A program made the position numbers and the translations under genes. The notes beneath the pieces were generated by a model. It was not told the DNA's origin and did no database searches. It saw nothing but the letters and a program-made list of their open reading frames with translations. From Thermoleophilia bacterium (GTDB lineage: Bacteria > Actinomycetota > Thermoleophilia > Gaiellales > SKUG01), in the NCBI GenBank assembly GCA_025964405.1, contig JAOPYW010000037.1, forward strand, positions 1 through 10,843: DNA of 10,843 nucleotides, given 5' to 3'. Of this stretch, positions 1-6,572 are shown piece after piece (position 1 is the stretch's first letter; each line of letters begins with the position of its first letter).

Positions 1-1
1 G

Positions 2-376
2 GAGCTGCCCGCGATCGGAGCCCGCGCGAGCCTGACAACCACCGTCAGCGGATTCGAGAACCACGCGGGGCGCACGAAGCTCGGTGAGGGCGTGCGCGCG
101 TTCGGCAAGGTGGTGCACGGCGCCGGCAACGACGGCTCCAGCGGCGAGGAGGGTGCGCGCCTCCACCACGCGATCGGCACCTACCTGCACGGTCCGCTGC
201 TCCCCCGCAACCCGGAGCTCGCCGACTGGCTGCTCGCAGCTGGCCTGGCGCACGCGCACGGCAGCGACGCGGCGACGCTCATCGACGCTCCTGACACGGT
301 GCCTGCAGCGGTGCAGCGGCTCGAGGTCGAGGCGCGCACGGCGTCGGTCGGCCGCGCGAAGGCCGAGAAGCGCTGA
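2..376 (+). CDS. gatD: Lipid II isoglutaminyl synthase, glutamine amidotransferase subunit GatD (3' part)
   Basis: Partial gene: the 5' end lies left of the window, and the last 124 codons are read in frame from base 2 to TGA at 374-376. The visible part carries GFENHAGRT (fragment residues 17-25), GNDGSSGEEGAR (42-53) and GTYLHGPLLPRNP (59-71), a pattern typical of GatD and related CobB/CobQ-type class I amidotransferases. His63 in YLHGP is the expected catalytic His; the nucleophilic Cys would lie upstream, outside the window. In the family, GatD releases ammonia from glutamine and passes it to MurT, which amidates the D-Glu of the lipid II stem peptide in the cytoplasm. A murT gene directly upstream is expected but cannot be seen. 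The last 30 or so residues form a charged, poorly conserved tail. CobQ-like amidotransferases are the alternative, but the short C-terminus and GTYLHGPLLPRNP favour GatD. Confidence 0.85.
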   Translation, partial: ELPAIGARASLTTTVSGFENHAGRTKLGEGVRAFGKVVHGAGNDGSSGEEGARLHHAIGTYLHGPLLPRNPELADWLLAAGLAHAHGSDAATLIDAPDTVPAAVQRLEVEARTASVGRAKAEKR

Positions 377-392
377 CGAAGCAGGTGACCGC

Positions 393-412
393 AGCACGCC
401 TACCGGGGTGCT
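393..412. terminator. Possible bidirectional terminator hairpin between convergent gatD and NUDIX gene
   Basis: The two arms AGCACGCC (393-400) and GGGGTGCT (405-412) pair with one G-G mismatch around a TACC loop. The hairpin fills most of the 34-base gap between the gatD stop and the oppositely oriented NUDIX stop, and its right arm reaches into that stop codon. No T-tract follows on either strand, so the terminator role is inferred from position and folding only. Confidence 0.35.
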
Positions 413-878
413 ACGGCGCCCACAGCTCCCCGAAGTACTGGAAGTCGCTGCCGGGCTGGTAGCCGCGCAGGTACGCGCCGATCGGCGGATGCAGCGGCAG
501 GCGCAGGATGCCGTCGCGATCGACCCAGCGCACCTCCTGGATGGCCGCGTCGCTCGAGTCGGGGTCGCCGACCTGGATCGCCGTGGCGTCGGGCACGTCG
601 ACCCGGAAGACCACGTGGATGAGATGGCGACCGCTCGAGTGGTGCTCGGGCGCGATCGACTCGACGAGGGCGCACGGTTCGGCGACGGCGACCTGGCGGC
701 AGCCGAGCTCCTCGTTGAGCTCACGGGCGAGCGCGACGGTGAGCGACTCGCCGGGATCGACGCCACCGCCGGGCAGCATCCAGCGCGGGTGCCCGGGGCG
801 CCCTTGGCGCACGAGCAACAGGCGCTGCTGATGCCAGATCATGCCGCTGACGCGGACGCGAGGCGGTCGGTGCGACAT
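411..878 (-). CDS. NUDIX hydrolase
   Basis: A 155-residue single-domain NUDIX protein. The complete NUDIX box Gx5Ex7REUxEExGU is visible at residues 38-60: GGVDPGE, then REL, then NEELGC, with metal-binding Glu at 53, 56 and 57. The lead-in WMLPGGG (33-39) is typical. Family members hydrolyse nucleoside diphosphates linked to another group, such as oxidised dNTPs, ADP-ribose or dinucleotides; nothing in the sequence fixes the substrate. There is no signal peptide or membrane segment, so it is probably cytosolic. The ATG start at 878 sits one base after the dut stop (TGA-C-ATG on the coding strand) without a clear ribosome-binding site of its own, so translation is probably coupled to dut. The neighbourhood suggests a nucleotide-pool housekeeping role, but that is inference. 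Confidence 0.9.
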   Translation of the reverse strand: MSHRPPRVRVSGMIWHQQRLLLVRQGRPGHPRWMLPGGGVDPGESLTVALARELNEELGCRQVAVAEPCALVESIAPEHHSSGRHLIHVVFRVDVPDATAIQVGDPDSSDAAIQEVRWVDRDGILRLPLHPPIGAYLRGYQPGSDFQYFGELWAP

Positions 879-879
879 G

Positions 880-1368
880 TCAGTCGGCCGTTCCGGTGGT
901 GGGAGCAGTGCTCGTGGCGAAGCCGCCCGAGGATCCGAAACCGGCTGCGCCTCGCGACGCCGAGCTCAGCTCACTGACCTCCTCGACCTGCGCGAGCGAC
1001 ACGGGAGTCAGCACGAGCTGGGCGATGCGGTCGCCGACCTGGACCTCGAAGTCGGTGTCTGGGTCGGAGTTGTAGAGCACGACGCGCACCTCGCCGCGGT
1101 AGCCGGCGTCGACGACCCCCGGGCCGTTGACGACGCCGATTCCGTGCTTCGCGGCGAGGCCCGATCGCGGACACACGAGCCCGGCCCAGCCCTCCGGAAC
1201 CTCGACGGCGATGCCGGTGCCCACCATCGCGCGACCGCCTCCGGCCCGCAGGGTCGCGGCCTCGACGGCGACGAGGTCGATGCCCGCGTCACCGGGATGC
1301 GCGCGCGCGGGGATCACCGCGTCGTCGTGGAGCCGCTGCACGCGCAGTGTCACCGGCGATGCGGTCAC
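880..1368 (-). CDS. dut: dUTP diphosphatase (dUTPase), trimeric type
   Basis: Hydrolyses dUTP to dUMP and pyrophosphate, keeping uracil out of DNA and supplying dUMP for thymidylate synthesis. All five motifs of the homotrimeric family appear in order in the 162-residue product: AGIDL (28-32), PRSGLAAKHGI (67-77), GVVDAGYRGEV (84-94) with catalytic Asp87 and Tyr90, GDRIAQLVL (112-120), and the mobile C-terminal arm RGAAGFGSSG (139-148). Length fits the usual 145-165 residues. The reading frame stays open upstream to an ATG at 1623, but that extension is an Arg-rich antisense-like read inside hflX. The start chosen is GTG at 1366-1368, which overlaps the hflX stop as GTGA, a classic translational-coupling junction. 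It is followed almost immediately by the NUDIX gene. The Ser/Thr-rich tail after motif 5 (151-162) is not conserved. Confidence 0.93.
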   Translation of the reverse strand: MTASPVTLRVQRLHDDAVIPARAHPGDAGIDLVAVEAATLRAGGGRAMVGTGIAVEVPEGWAGLVCPRSGLAAKHGIGVVNGPGVVDAGYRGEVRVVLYNSDPDTDFEVQVGDRIAQLVLTPVSLAQVEEVSELSSASRGAAGFGSSGGFATSTAPTTGTAD

Positions 1369-2747
1369 GCGTCGACCTCGGCATCGGCTTCGGCTTCGGG
1401 CGCGTAGAGCTCGTCCATCGATGCGAACGCCTCGGCCGCGGCGGCTGCGGTGGCGGCGTCGATGCGGTACTTGTCGACCTTCTTGAGCAGACGCTCCGGC
1501 AGGTGGGCGCTCGCGTGGATGCCGTCCTCCATGTCGGCGCGCTCGACCGGGGTGCCTGCTTCGTAGAGCTCGCTGAGCAGGCCGGCCTCGGCGTACGGGA
1601 TGACGAGGTCGACGTGCGTCCACTGGCTGGCGAACGAGGCGGCGATGCGCTCCATCAGGGCCGGGAGGCCGTCGCCCGTGCGCGCGGCGACGATCACGGC
1701 GTCGGGGTAGCGGCGCTGCAGCTGCTCCTTCTGCGTGGCGTCGAGCCGGTCACTCTTGTTGAGGGCGAGTACGGTGGGGATCTTGCCCGCGCCGATCTGC
1801 TCGAGCACGGCACGCACGGCCTCGAGGTGCTGCTGTAGGCGCACTTCCTCCGCCGAACCGTCGGCGACGATCACCACGAGGTTGGCGAGGAGCGTCTCCT
1901 CCAGTGTCGACTTGAAGGCGTCGACGAGCTGGGTCGGGAGGCGTTCGATGAAGCCGACGGTATCGGTCACGAGGTAGCGGCGGCCGTCACGCTCGTACGC
2001 GCGGGTGGTCGGATCGAGCGTCTCGAAGAGGCGGTTCGCCATGCTCACCTCGGCGCCGGTGAGGGCGTTGAGGAGTGTCGACTTGCCGGCATTGGTGTAG
2101 CCCGCGAGCGCGACCTTCGGGATGATCGAGTTCTGGCGCGACGCGCGCTGCGTCGTGCGCCGACCCTCGAGCTCGCGCAGCTTGCGGTTGAGGAGCGCCA
2201 CACGGTTGCGCGCGAGGCGGCGGTCGGTCTCGAGCTGCGATTCACCCGGTCCACGCGTACCCACGCCGGGACCGGCGTTGCCGCCGCCCGCGCCGAGGCG
2301 CTCGAGGTGCTTCCACATGCCGCGCATGCGCGACATGTTGTACTCCAGCTGCGCGAGTTCGACCTGCACCTTGCCCTCGGCGGTCTTCGCGTGCTGCGCG
2401 AAGATGTCGAGGATGACCGCGGTGCGGTCGAGCACCCGGCGCTCGAGCTTGTCCTCGAGCGTGCGCTGCTGCCGCGGCGTGAGTGCATCGTCGATCACCA
2501 CGACGTCGGGGTCGACGTGCTCGACGAGCCGCTTGAGCTCCTCGAGCTTGCCGCTCCCGAGGTAGGTGCCCGCGTGCTGGTCTTCACGGCGCTGCACGAT
2601 CGTGCCGTCGGTGAGCACGCCGGCGGTGCGCAGCAGCTCCCGGATCTCCTCGAGCGCCGTATCCTCGTCGGCCTGCGGGGCGATCATCGCGGCGACGACC
2701 GCACGCTCGGCGGGCCGTTCGGTCATGTTGGCGTTGTAGTCGCTCAT
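1365..2747 (-). CDS. hflX: Ribosome-associated GTPase HflX
   Basis: 460 residues, within the usual size range. The N-terminal HflX domain (about 15-150) is followed by a Gly-rich linker and the HflX signature GPGESQLETDRR (167-178). The G domain follows: G1 GYTNAGKST (216-224), G2 around LDPTT (244-248), G3 DTVGF (262-266), G4 NKSD (330-333), and a G5-like AART (354-357). The C-terminal part (about 375-430) matches the HflX C-terminal domain; the tail is Ala/Glu-rich. HflX binds the 50S subunit and splits stalled 70S ribosomes, often under heat or antibiotic stress. The start is ATG 2747; Met8 (2726) is a possible alternative. No Shine-Dalgarno sequence precedes ATG 2747, but a TAGGCT hexamer lies 7 bases upstream, suggesting a leaderless transcript. 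The stop overlaps the dut start, so hflX probably heads an hflX-dut-NUDIX operon. Confidence 0.96.
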   Translation of the reverse strand: MSDYNANMTERPAERAVVAAMIAPQADEDTALEEIRELLRTAGVLTDGTIVQRREDQHAGTYLGSGKLEELKRLVEHVDPDVVVIDDALTPRQQRTLEDKLERRVLDRTAVILDIFAQHAKTAEGKVQVELAQLEYNMSRMRGMWKHLERLGAGGGNAGPGVGTRGPGESQLETDRRLARNRVALLNRKLRELEGRRTTQRASRQNSIIPKVALAGYTNAGKSTLLNALTGAEVSMANRLFETLDPTTRAYERDGRRYLVTDTVGFIERLPTQLVDAFKSTLEETLLANLVVIVADGSAEEVRLQQHLEAVRAVLEQIGAGKIPTVLALNKSDRLDATQKEQLQRRYPDAVIVAARTGDGLPALMERIAASFASQWTHVDLVIPYAEAGLLSELYEAGTPVERADMEDGIHASAHLPERLLKKVDKYRIDAATAAAAAEAFASMDELYAPEAEADAEVDA

Positions 2748-2754
2748 CCCGTGC

Positions 2755-2760
2755 AGCCTA
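2755..2760 (-). promoter_or_regulatory. Putative -10 element (TAGGCT) of hflX
   Basis: On the coding strand TAGGCT is followed by seven bases and then the hflX ATG, so a transcript starting the usual distance downstream would begin at or next to the start codon. It matches the actinobacterial TANNNT -10 consensus. No convincing -35 is seen. The hexamer also overlaps a small inverted repeat (TGCAG/CTGCA, 2752-2765), which could be an operator or chance. Confidence 0.5.
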
Positions 2761-2769
2761 CTGCAGCGG

Positions 2770-2787
2770 GCGCGGATCTACCCGCGC
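2770..2787 (-). terminator. Possible hairpin between HD-GYP gene and hflX
   Basis: A perfect 6-bp GC stem (GCGCGG 2770-2775 with CCGCGC 2782-2787) and a 6-base loop lie a few bases after the HD-GYP stop and just before the putative hflX promoter. No T-tract follows. The position suits a terminator separating two leftward transcription units, but short GC stems are common in DNA of this composition. Confidence 0.3.
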
Positions 2788-2792
2788 GCAGG

Positions 2793-4229
2793 TCAGGCGA
2801 CGTCGCGGAAGTCGTCGCCGAGCTCGATCCGCGTACGCGGGCGGCGGCTGCCGAGCCTGCCACCGGTGGCGGGGTCGTCGTCGAGCGAGGCGTGGAGCGA
2901 GTCGAGCTGCGTCTCGAGGTCGAAGCCCATCTCCGCGAGGAACGCGTGCGCGGGTTCCGGGTGGAACTGCGACCCGACCCCGAGTGCGATCTCCTCGAGC
3001 GCCACGTCGTGTGGCAGTGCCTCGCGGTACGGGCGGTCGCTCGTCATCGCGTCGAAGGCGTCGGCGACGGCGATCACGAACGCCTCGAGGGGAACGTCGT
3101 CGGCCGAGCGGCCGAGATAGCCGCGCCCGTCGTAGCGTTCGTGGTGGCAACGCACCACGTCGGCGTCGTAGGCGTCGAACGAGAAGCTGGCGAGGATGCG
3201 GGCACTGACCTCGGGGTGGGCACGCATGATCTCGAACTCGGCCGAGTCGAGGCTCCCCGGCTTGTTGAGGATCGCGTTGTCGACCGCCACCTTGCCGAGG
3301 TCGTGGAGGCGGCTCGTCCAGTACAGCGCCTCGAGCTGGCGCTCGGTGAACGCGAGTCGTCGACCGATGCGCATCGCGTAGTCGCACACGCGGTCGGAGT
3401 GCTCGAAGGTGTAGCGATCGCGCTCGTCGACGATGGTCGCGAAGGTGTCGAGCGCCGAGTCGGTGACCTCCTGGATGCGATTGCCGCGTTCGAGCGCGAC
3501 GTACATCGATGCGGCGAGCGGCACCACGACCGGCGCGGCCCACGGGTTGTCGATGCAGAGCGCCGCGACGCCGGCACCGACGAGCGATTCGAGCACGGTC
3601 ATGAAGAGGTTCGTGGGGAGCCGGTCGACCTCGTCGCGCCAGCGAGCACGCGCGAGGTCGGCGGCGCTCATCGAGTCGAACAGGAAGATGCCTTCGTTCA
3701 CCAGCGCGAACGCGATGGCACTCAGCAGGAGCGGCAGGTAGTCGTCGGGCAACACCATGTGCGCCACCGCCCCGCCCCCTGCCAGCGACCACACCCAGCC
3801 GGCGACCGCGATCGGCGCGATGCGCGTGGGGAGGTTGCCGACCAGGCGGGTCCACGACCGGTGGCGGTGGAGGTCGTAGACCACCGACGCGATCGTGCCA
3901 CCCACGACGGCGAGCCACGGCCCGACGAGGTAGAGCACGAGGATGCTGACGGCGGCGTGCATGCTCTGCGACGCGCCTCCGCTGTTGCGGCGGACGTCCT
4001 GCACCCGCAGCCCGAGCCCGGCGTAGATGAGCACGACGGCGCCGCCCAGCAGGATCAGGGTGCGAACCGCGAGCCCGTCGTGCGCGAGCTGCGCCACGGC
4101 CGTGAGGATCACGGCGATCGACACTGCGTGATAGGGCACGCGGAGGAATCGTGGACGGTGCGTCATGGGCGACGTGCACGCCGCGCCAGGAGGCGCGGAG
4201 CGACGCCGTACGTATCGGTCAGGCCGCAC
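2793..4229 (-). CDS. Membrane-anchored HD-GYP domain protein, probable cyclic-dinucleotide phosphodiesterase
   Basis: 478 residues. The N-terminal half has about six hydrophobic segments (roughly 33-49, 56-74, 92-118, 138-160, 162-184, 208-246) and is probably a membrane-embedded sensor. The cytosolic half (about 255-445) is an HD-GYP domain: RLHDLGK (307-313) with the HD pair His309-Asp310, AHPE (337-340), HHERYDGRGYL (362-372), and VADAFDAMTSDRPYR (388-402). These are metal-binding and catalytic positions of c-di-GMP phosphodiesterases. The name-giving GYP tripeptide is GYL here. The likely activity is c-di-GMP hydrolysis, though the substrate is not proven by sequence. The start chosen is GTG 4229, with AAGG four bases upstream and 17 bases after the dapL stop; ATG 4166 (residue 22) is a real alternative that would remove an Arg-rich N-terminus. 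It probably shares the dapL transcript. No sensor ligand can be named. Confidence 0.85.
   Translation of the reverse strand: MRPDRYVRRRSAPPGAACTSPMTHRPRFLRVPYHAVSIAVILTAVAQLAHDGLAVRTLILLGGAVVLIYAGLGLRVQDVRRNSGGASQSMHAAVSILVLYLVGPWLAVVGGTIASVVYDLHRHRSWTRLVGNLPTRIAPIAVAGWVWSLAGGGAVAHMVLPDDYLPLLLSAIAFALVNEGIFLFDSMSAADLARARWRDEVDRLPTNLFMTVLESLVGAGVAALCIDNPWAAPVVVPLAASMYVALERGNRIQEVTDSALDTFATIVDERDRYTFEHSDRVCDYAMRIGRRLAFTERQLEALYWTSRLHDLGKVAVDNAILNKPGSLDSAEFEIMRAHPEVSARILASFSFDAYDADVVRCHHERYDGRGYLGRSADDVPLEAFVIAVADAFDAMTSDRPYREALPHDVALEEIALGVGSQFHPEPAHAFLAEMGFDLETQLDSLHASLDDDPATGGRLGSRRPRTRIELGDDFRDVA
4181..4198. repeat. Perfect 7-bp inverted repeat at the HD-GYP 5' end
   Basis: CCGCGCC (4181-4187) and GGCGCGG (4192-4198) pair perfectly around a 4-base loop. 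If the HD-GYP gene starts at ATG 4166, this hairpin lies in the gap after dapL and could attenuate or terminate read-through. If it starts at GTG 4229, the hairpin lies within codons 11-17. No T-tract follows it. Confidence 0.4.
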
Positions 4230-4246
4230 CCCGCCTTGAATCGCGA

Positions 4247-5428
4247 TCAGGCGGTGACGCGCATGCTCGCTTCGATGCGCTCGATGGCTTCACGGAGCCG
4301 ATCGTCGGGCGTGGAGAGCGAGATGCGCACGAAGCCCTCACCTGCGGCTCCGAAGCTGGATCCCGGCGACACCACGACGTTCGCTTCGTTGAGCACCTGT
4401 TCGGCGAACGTGGCGCTCGTGTGCCCTTCAGGAACCCGCGCCCAGACGTAGATCGAGCCCTTCGGGGCGTTCGGCTCCAGGCCGATGGCCCGCAGCGCTC
4501 CGATGACGAGGTCACGGCGGCGCTGGTAGATCGCGCTCATCTCGACCGGGAAGTCGCGCGCATCGGTCAGGGCCTTCGTCGCCGCGGCCTGCACCGCGTC
4601 GAACATGCCGCTGTCGACGTTCGTCTTGTACTTCCAGAACGCGGCCACGACCTCGGGATTGCCGACGCAGGCACCGACGCGCCAACCGGTCATGTTCCAG
4701 GCCTTGGAGAGCGAGAACATCTCGACGCCCACGTCGCGCGCACCCGGCGTCGCGAGGAAGCTCGGGGCCTGGTAGCCGTCGAAGCTGATCTCCGAATAGG
4801 CGTTGTCGTGCACGACGACGATGTCGTTGTCCTTGGCGAACTGCACCACTTCCTCGAAGAACGTGTCGCCCGGCTCGATGACGGCGCCGGTCGGGTTGTT
4901 CGGGTAGTTGAGGAACAGCAGCTTGGAGCGGGCGAGGATGTCGGCCGGGATCGAGCCGAGGTCGGGCTTGAAGTCGTTCTCGGGCGTGATCGGCAACAGG
5001 TACGGCTCAGCGTCGGTGAGGAGCGGGCCGCTCGTGTAGACGGGGTAGCCGGGGTCGGTGCCGAGGGCGACGTCGCCGACGTTGAGCAGCACCTGGCAGA
5101 TGTGGAAGATGCCCTCCTTGCCACCGAGCACCGGCAGGATCTCGGTCGCCGGATCCAGCCGCACGTCGAAGCGGTGCTCGTAGAAGGAGGCGATCGCCTC
5201 GCGGAATCCGAGCCGGCCCTTGTTCGACGGGTACTGGTGCGTGTCAGGTCGCCCCACGGCACGGCGCAGCTCCTCCACCACGACCTCCGGGGTGGGCAGG
5301 TCGGGGTCGCCGATACCGAGGCTGATGACGTCGATGCCGACATCGCGCTTGTCCTGGATCTTCTGCTCGAGCTGGGCGAACAGGTACGGGGCGAGACGAT
5401 CGAGACGGTCGGCGTGGCGCGGGCTCAT
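4247..5428 (-). CDS. dapL: PLP-dependent aminotransferase, probable LL-diaminopimelate aminotransferase (DapL-like)
   Basis: A 393-residue fold-type I aminotransferase of class I/II. Landmarks, counted from ATG 5428: LGIGDPDLPTP (37-47), the NYPNNPTG loop (174-181), HDNAYSE (207-213) with PLP-binding Asp208 and Tyr211, SLSKAWNMTGWR (239-250) with PLP-lysine Lys242, and FVRIS (366-370) with substrate-carboxylate Arg368. DapL converts tetrahydrodipicolinate and glutamate to LL-diaminopimelate and 2-oxoglutarate in one step, bypassing the acylated intermediates of DapC/D/E. The sequence style (LGIGDPDLPTP, long GYPVYTSG segment) and the position just downstream of dapF favour DapL. DapC or an alanine/aspartate aminotransferase cannot be excluded. 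The frame opens at 5470, but ATG 5428 is chosen because GAGGAG lies 7 bases upstream. A TAGCCT hexamer at 5471-5476 may give it its own promoter. Confidence 0.82.
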   Translation of the reverse strand: MSPRHADRLDRLAPYLFAQLEQKIQDKRDVGIDVISLGIGDPDLPTPEVVVEELRRAVGRPDTHQYPSNKGRLGFREAIASFYEHRFDVRLDPATEILPVLGGKEGIFHICQVLLNVGDVALGTDPGYPVYTSGPLLTDAEPYLLPITPENDFKPDLGSIPADILARSKLLFLNYPNNPTGAVIEPGDTFFEEVVQFAKDNDIVVVHDNAYSEISFDGYQAPSFLATPGARDVGVEMFSLSKAWNMTGWRVGACVGNPEVVAAFWKYKTNVDSGMFDAVQAAATKALTDARDFPVEMSAIYQRRRDLVIGALRAIGLEPNAPKGSIYVWARVPEGHTSATFAEQVLNEANVVVSPGSSFGAAGEGFVRISLSTPDDRLREAIERIEASMRVTA

Positions 5429-5435
5429 GCGGGTG

Positions 5436-5441
5436 CTCCTC
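5436..5441 (-). promoter_or_regulatory. Shine-Dalgarno sequence of dapL
   Basis: GAGGAG on the coding strand, 7 bases before ATG 5428. It decides the start against the in-frame codon at 5470 and is the strongest ribosome-binding site among the leftward genes here. Confidence 0.85.
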
Positions 5442-5470
5442 AGGGGCGGTGACTGACAGCGGCGGCGCAC

Positions 5471-5476
5471 AGGCTA
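5471..5476 (-). promoter_or_regulatory. Putative -10 element (TAGCCT) of dapL
   Basis: TAGCCT on the coding strand lies in the 90-base gap between dapF and dapL. It would give a leader of roughly 35 bases containing the GAGGAG ribosome-binding site. The hexamer is identical to the one at miaB. No clear -35 is seen, so dapL may also simply be read from the dapF promoter. Confidence 0.4.
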
Positions 5477-5518
5477 CCTCACCGGCCGCACTTCGCACGA
5501 CGGAATCTGCGGCATGCC

Positions 5519-6412
5519 TCAGTGCTGCGGCAACCCGGCCACGAGCTGCTCGAGGTCGAGGTCGCCCGACCACGCTTCGTGTGCTGCGCCGGTCATGAAG
5601 GCCCGAGAACCCTCGAACTCGATGTCGAGGGTGCCACCCGGGAGCCGAACCGCGATGCGGTCGCCGAGGCCGGCATCCGCGCGCGCCGCGAACGCGACGG
5701 CGCAGGCCCCGGTTCCGCACGCGAGGGTCTCGCCTACGCCACGCTCCCACACACGCATGCGAACGACTCCCGCGTCGGGGTCGTCGACCTCCCAGAATTC
5801 GACGTTGGTCTTGTTCGGGAACCGCGGGTGCCGCTCCGCGAGCGGACCGAGGCGATGCAGCGACGGGCCCTCGGGGGCGCGCCGCACGGTGAAGTGGGGG
5901 TTACCGACGCTGGTGATGCGGCCACTCAGGCTCGACCCGGCGAGGTCACCGTCGACGGTGGCCAGGTCGATCTCGGTCACGCCCTCGGTGTGCAGCTCCC
6001 CCATGTCGACCCGCACGCGGCCGTCGGTCAGGAGGGTCGGGCGCATGATGCCGCCGGCGGTCTCGATCGTGAACGCACCCTCGGCGTCGGGCTGCACGAG
6101 ATCGTGTTCGGCGAGGTACCGGGCCGCGACCCGGATGCCGTTGCCGCACATCTCGGCCATCGAGCCGTCGGAGTTGTGGATGAGCATGCGTGCATCGGCC
6201 GTGTCGGACGGGCCGAGCACGAGGATGCCGTCGCCACCGACCCCGAAATGTCGGTCACAGGCGGCGATGACGGCGTCGTCATCGAGCCGCGACCGCCCGT
6301 CGCCACCGAGGGTCACGTGGGGCGCCTGCGAGGCCTCGCGCACGCGCGTCAGCTCCCCCTCGGTGACGAGGAGGAAGTCATTGCCGATGCCGTGCCACTT
6401 CGCGAATCGCAT
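5519..6412 (-). CDS. dapF: Diaminopimelate epimerase
   Basis: Interconverts LL- and meso-diaminopimelate, the last step before peptidoglycan cross-link precursor and lysine synthesis. The 297-residue product shows both catalytic cysteines: Cys89 in MCGNGIR (88-94) and Cys232 in LACGTGACA (230-238). It also has the N-terminal KWHGIGNDF (5-13), HNSDGS (79-84), GNPHF (170-174) and ERGVGET (223-229), which line the substrate pocket. Length is slightly above the usual 275-290, with an insertion around residues 30-45. The start ATG 6412 is supported by the conserved N-terminus. There is no Shine-Dalgarno sequence; TAGACT lies 6 bases upstream, so the message is probably leaderless. The dapL-like gene follows 90 bases downstream and would supply its LL-diaminopimelate substrate. 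Confidence 0.96.
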   Translation of the reverse strand: MRFAKWHGIGNDFLLVTEGELTRVREASQAPHVTLGGDGRSRLDDDAVIAACDRHFGVGGDGILVLGPSDTADARMLIHNSDGSMAEMCGNGIRVAARYLAEHDLVQPDAEGAFTIETAGGIMRPTLLTDGRVRVDMGELHTEGVTEIDLATVDGDLAGSSLSGRITSVGNPHFTVRRAPEGPSLHRLGPLAERHPRFPNKTNVEFWEVDDPDAGVVRMRVWERGVGETLACGTGACAVAFAARADAGLGDRIAVRLPGGTLDIEFEGSRAFMTGAAHEAWSGDLDLEQLVAGLPQH

Positions 6413-6418
6413 GGGTCC

Positions 6419-6424
6419 AGTCTA
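6419..6424 (-). promoter_or_regulatory. Putative -10 element (TAGACT) of dapF
   Basis: TAGACT on the coding strand ends 6 bases before the dapF ATG. With the usual -10 to start-site spacing, transcription would begin at the A of ATG. This explains the lack of a ribosome-binding site. The spacing matches the TAGCCT-miaB arrangement exactly. Confidence 0.55.
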
Positions 6425-6508
6425 CCCGGCGAGGTCGACGTGCATCACGGGCCGAACCGCGGAGGGAACGACAGTTTCCGGCGCTTCGTGCCGTTCGCGC
6501 GGCCGAAC

Positions 6509-6519
6509 TACTGTACGCT
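6509..6519 (+). promoter_or_regulatory. Candidate -10 elements of the GCS2-family gene
   Basis: Two overlapping TANNNT hexamers, TACTGT (6509-6514) and TACGCT (6514-6519), lie about 55-65 bases before the chosen start codon. Either would give a leader of about 50 bases. A TTCGTG at 6485-6490 is a weak -35 candidate at 18-base spacing from the first. Confidence 0.35.
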
Positions 6520-6572
6520 CGTGCGACGAATGCGGTGCTGGGTACCGCGTTCCCGACAAGTGGGTTGTACCG

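Larger units (their letters stand above)
6413..6572. other. Divergent intergenic region between dapF and the GCS2-family gene
   Basis: These 160 bases should hold promoters for both directions. Leftward, TAGACT (6419-6424) fits dapF. Rightward, TACTGT and TACGCT (6509-6519) are candidates. An 8-base direct repeat GGCCGAAC occurs at 6450-6457 and 6501-6508. GCGGT/ACCGC (6532-6548) can form a 5-bp hairpin in the rightward leader. No conserved riboswitch or small gene was recognised. Confidence 0.6.

Noticed and set aside
84..977. 297-codon + strand frame across gatD, NUDIX and dut
   Set aside because: It overlaps three better-supported genes in other frames and has no family features.
1369..1623. 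N-terminal extension of dut to an ATG at 1623
   Set aside because: The 85 added residues are Arg-rich antisense-like sequence fully inside hflX. The GTG at 1368 gives a normal dUTPase length.
2307..4451. 714-codon open frame on the + strand opposite hflX and the HD-GYP gene
   Set aside because: It mirrors two well-supported genes on the other strand, has low-complexity Glu/Arg/Val-rich composition and no recognisable domain. Long antisense frames are expected at this GC content.
5514..6572. Upstream extension of the GCS2-family frame, antisense to dapF
   Set aside because: The family begins at the GIEEEF block near 6594. The extension is Ser/Arg/Pro-rich and covers dapF on the opposite strand.
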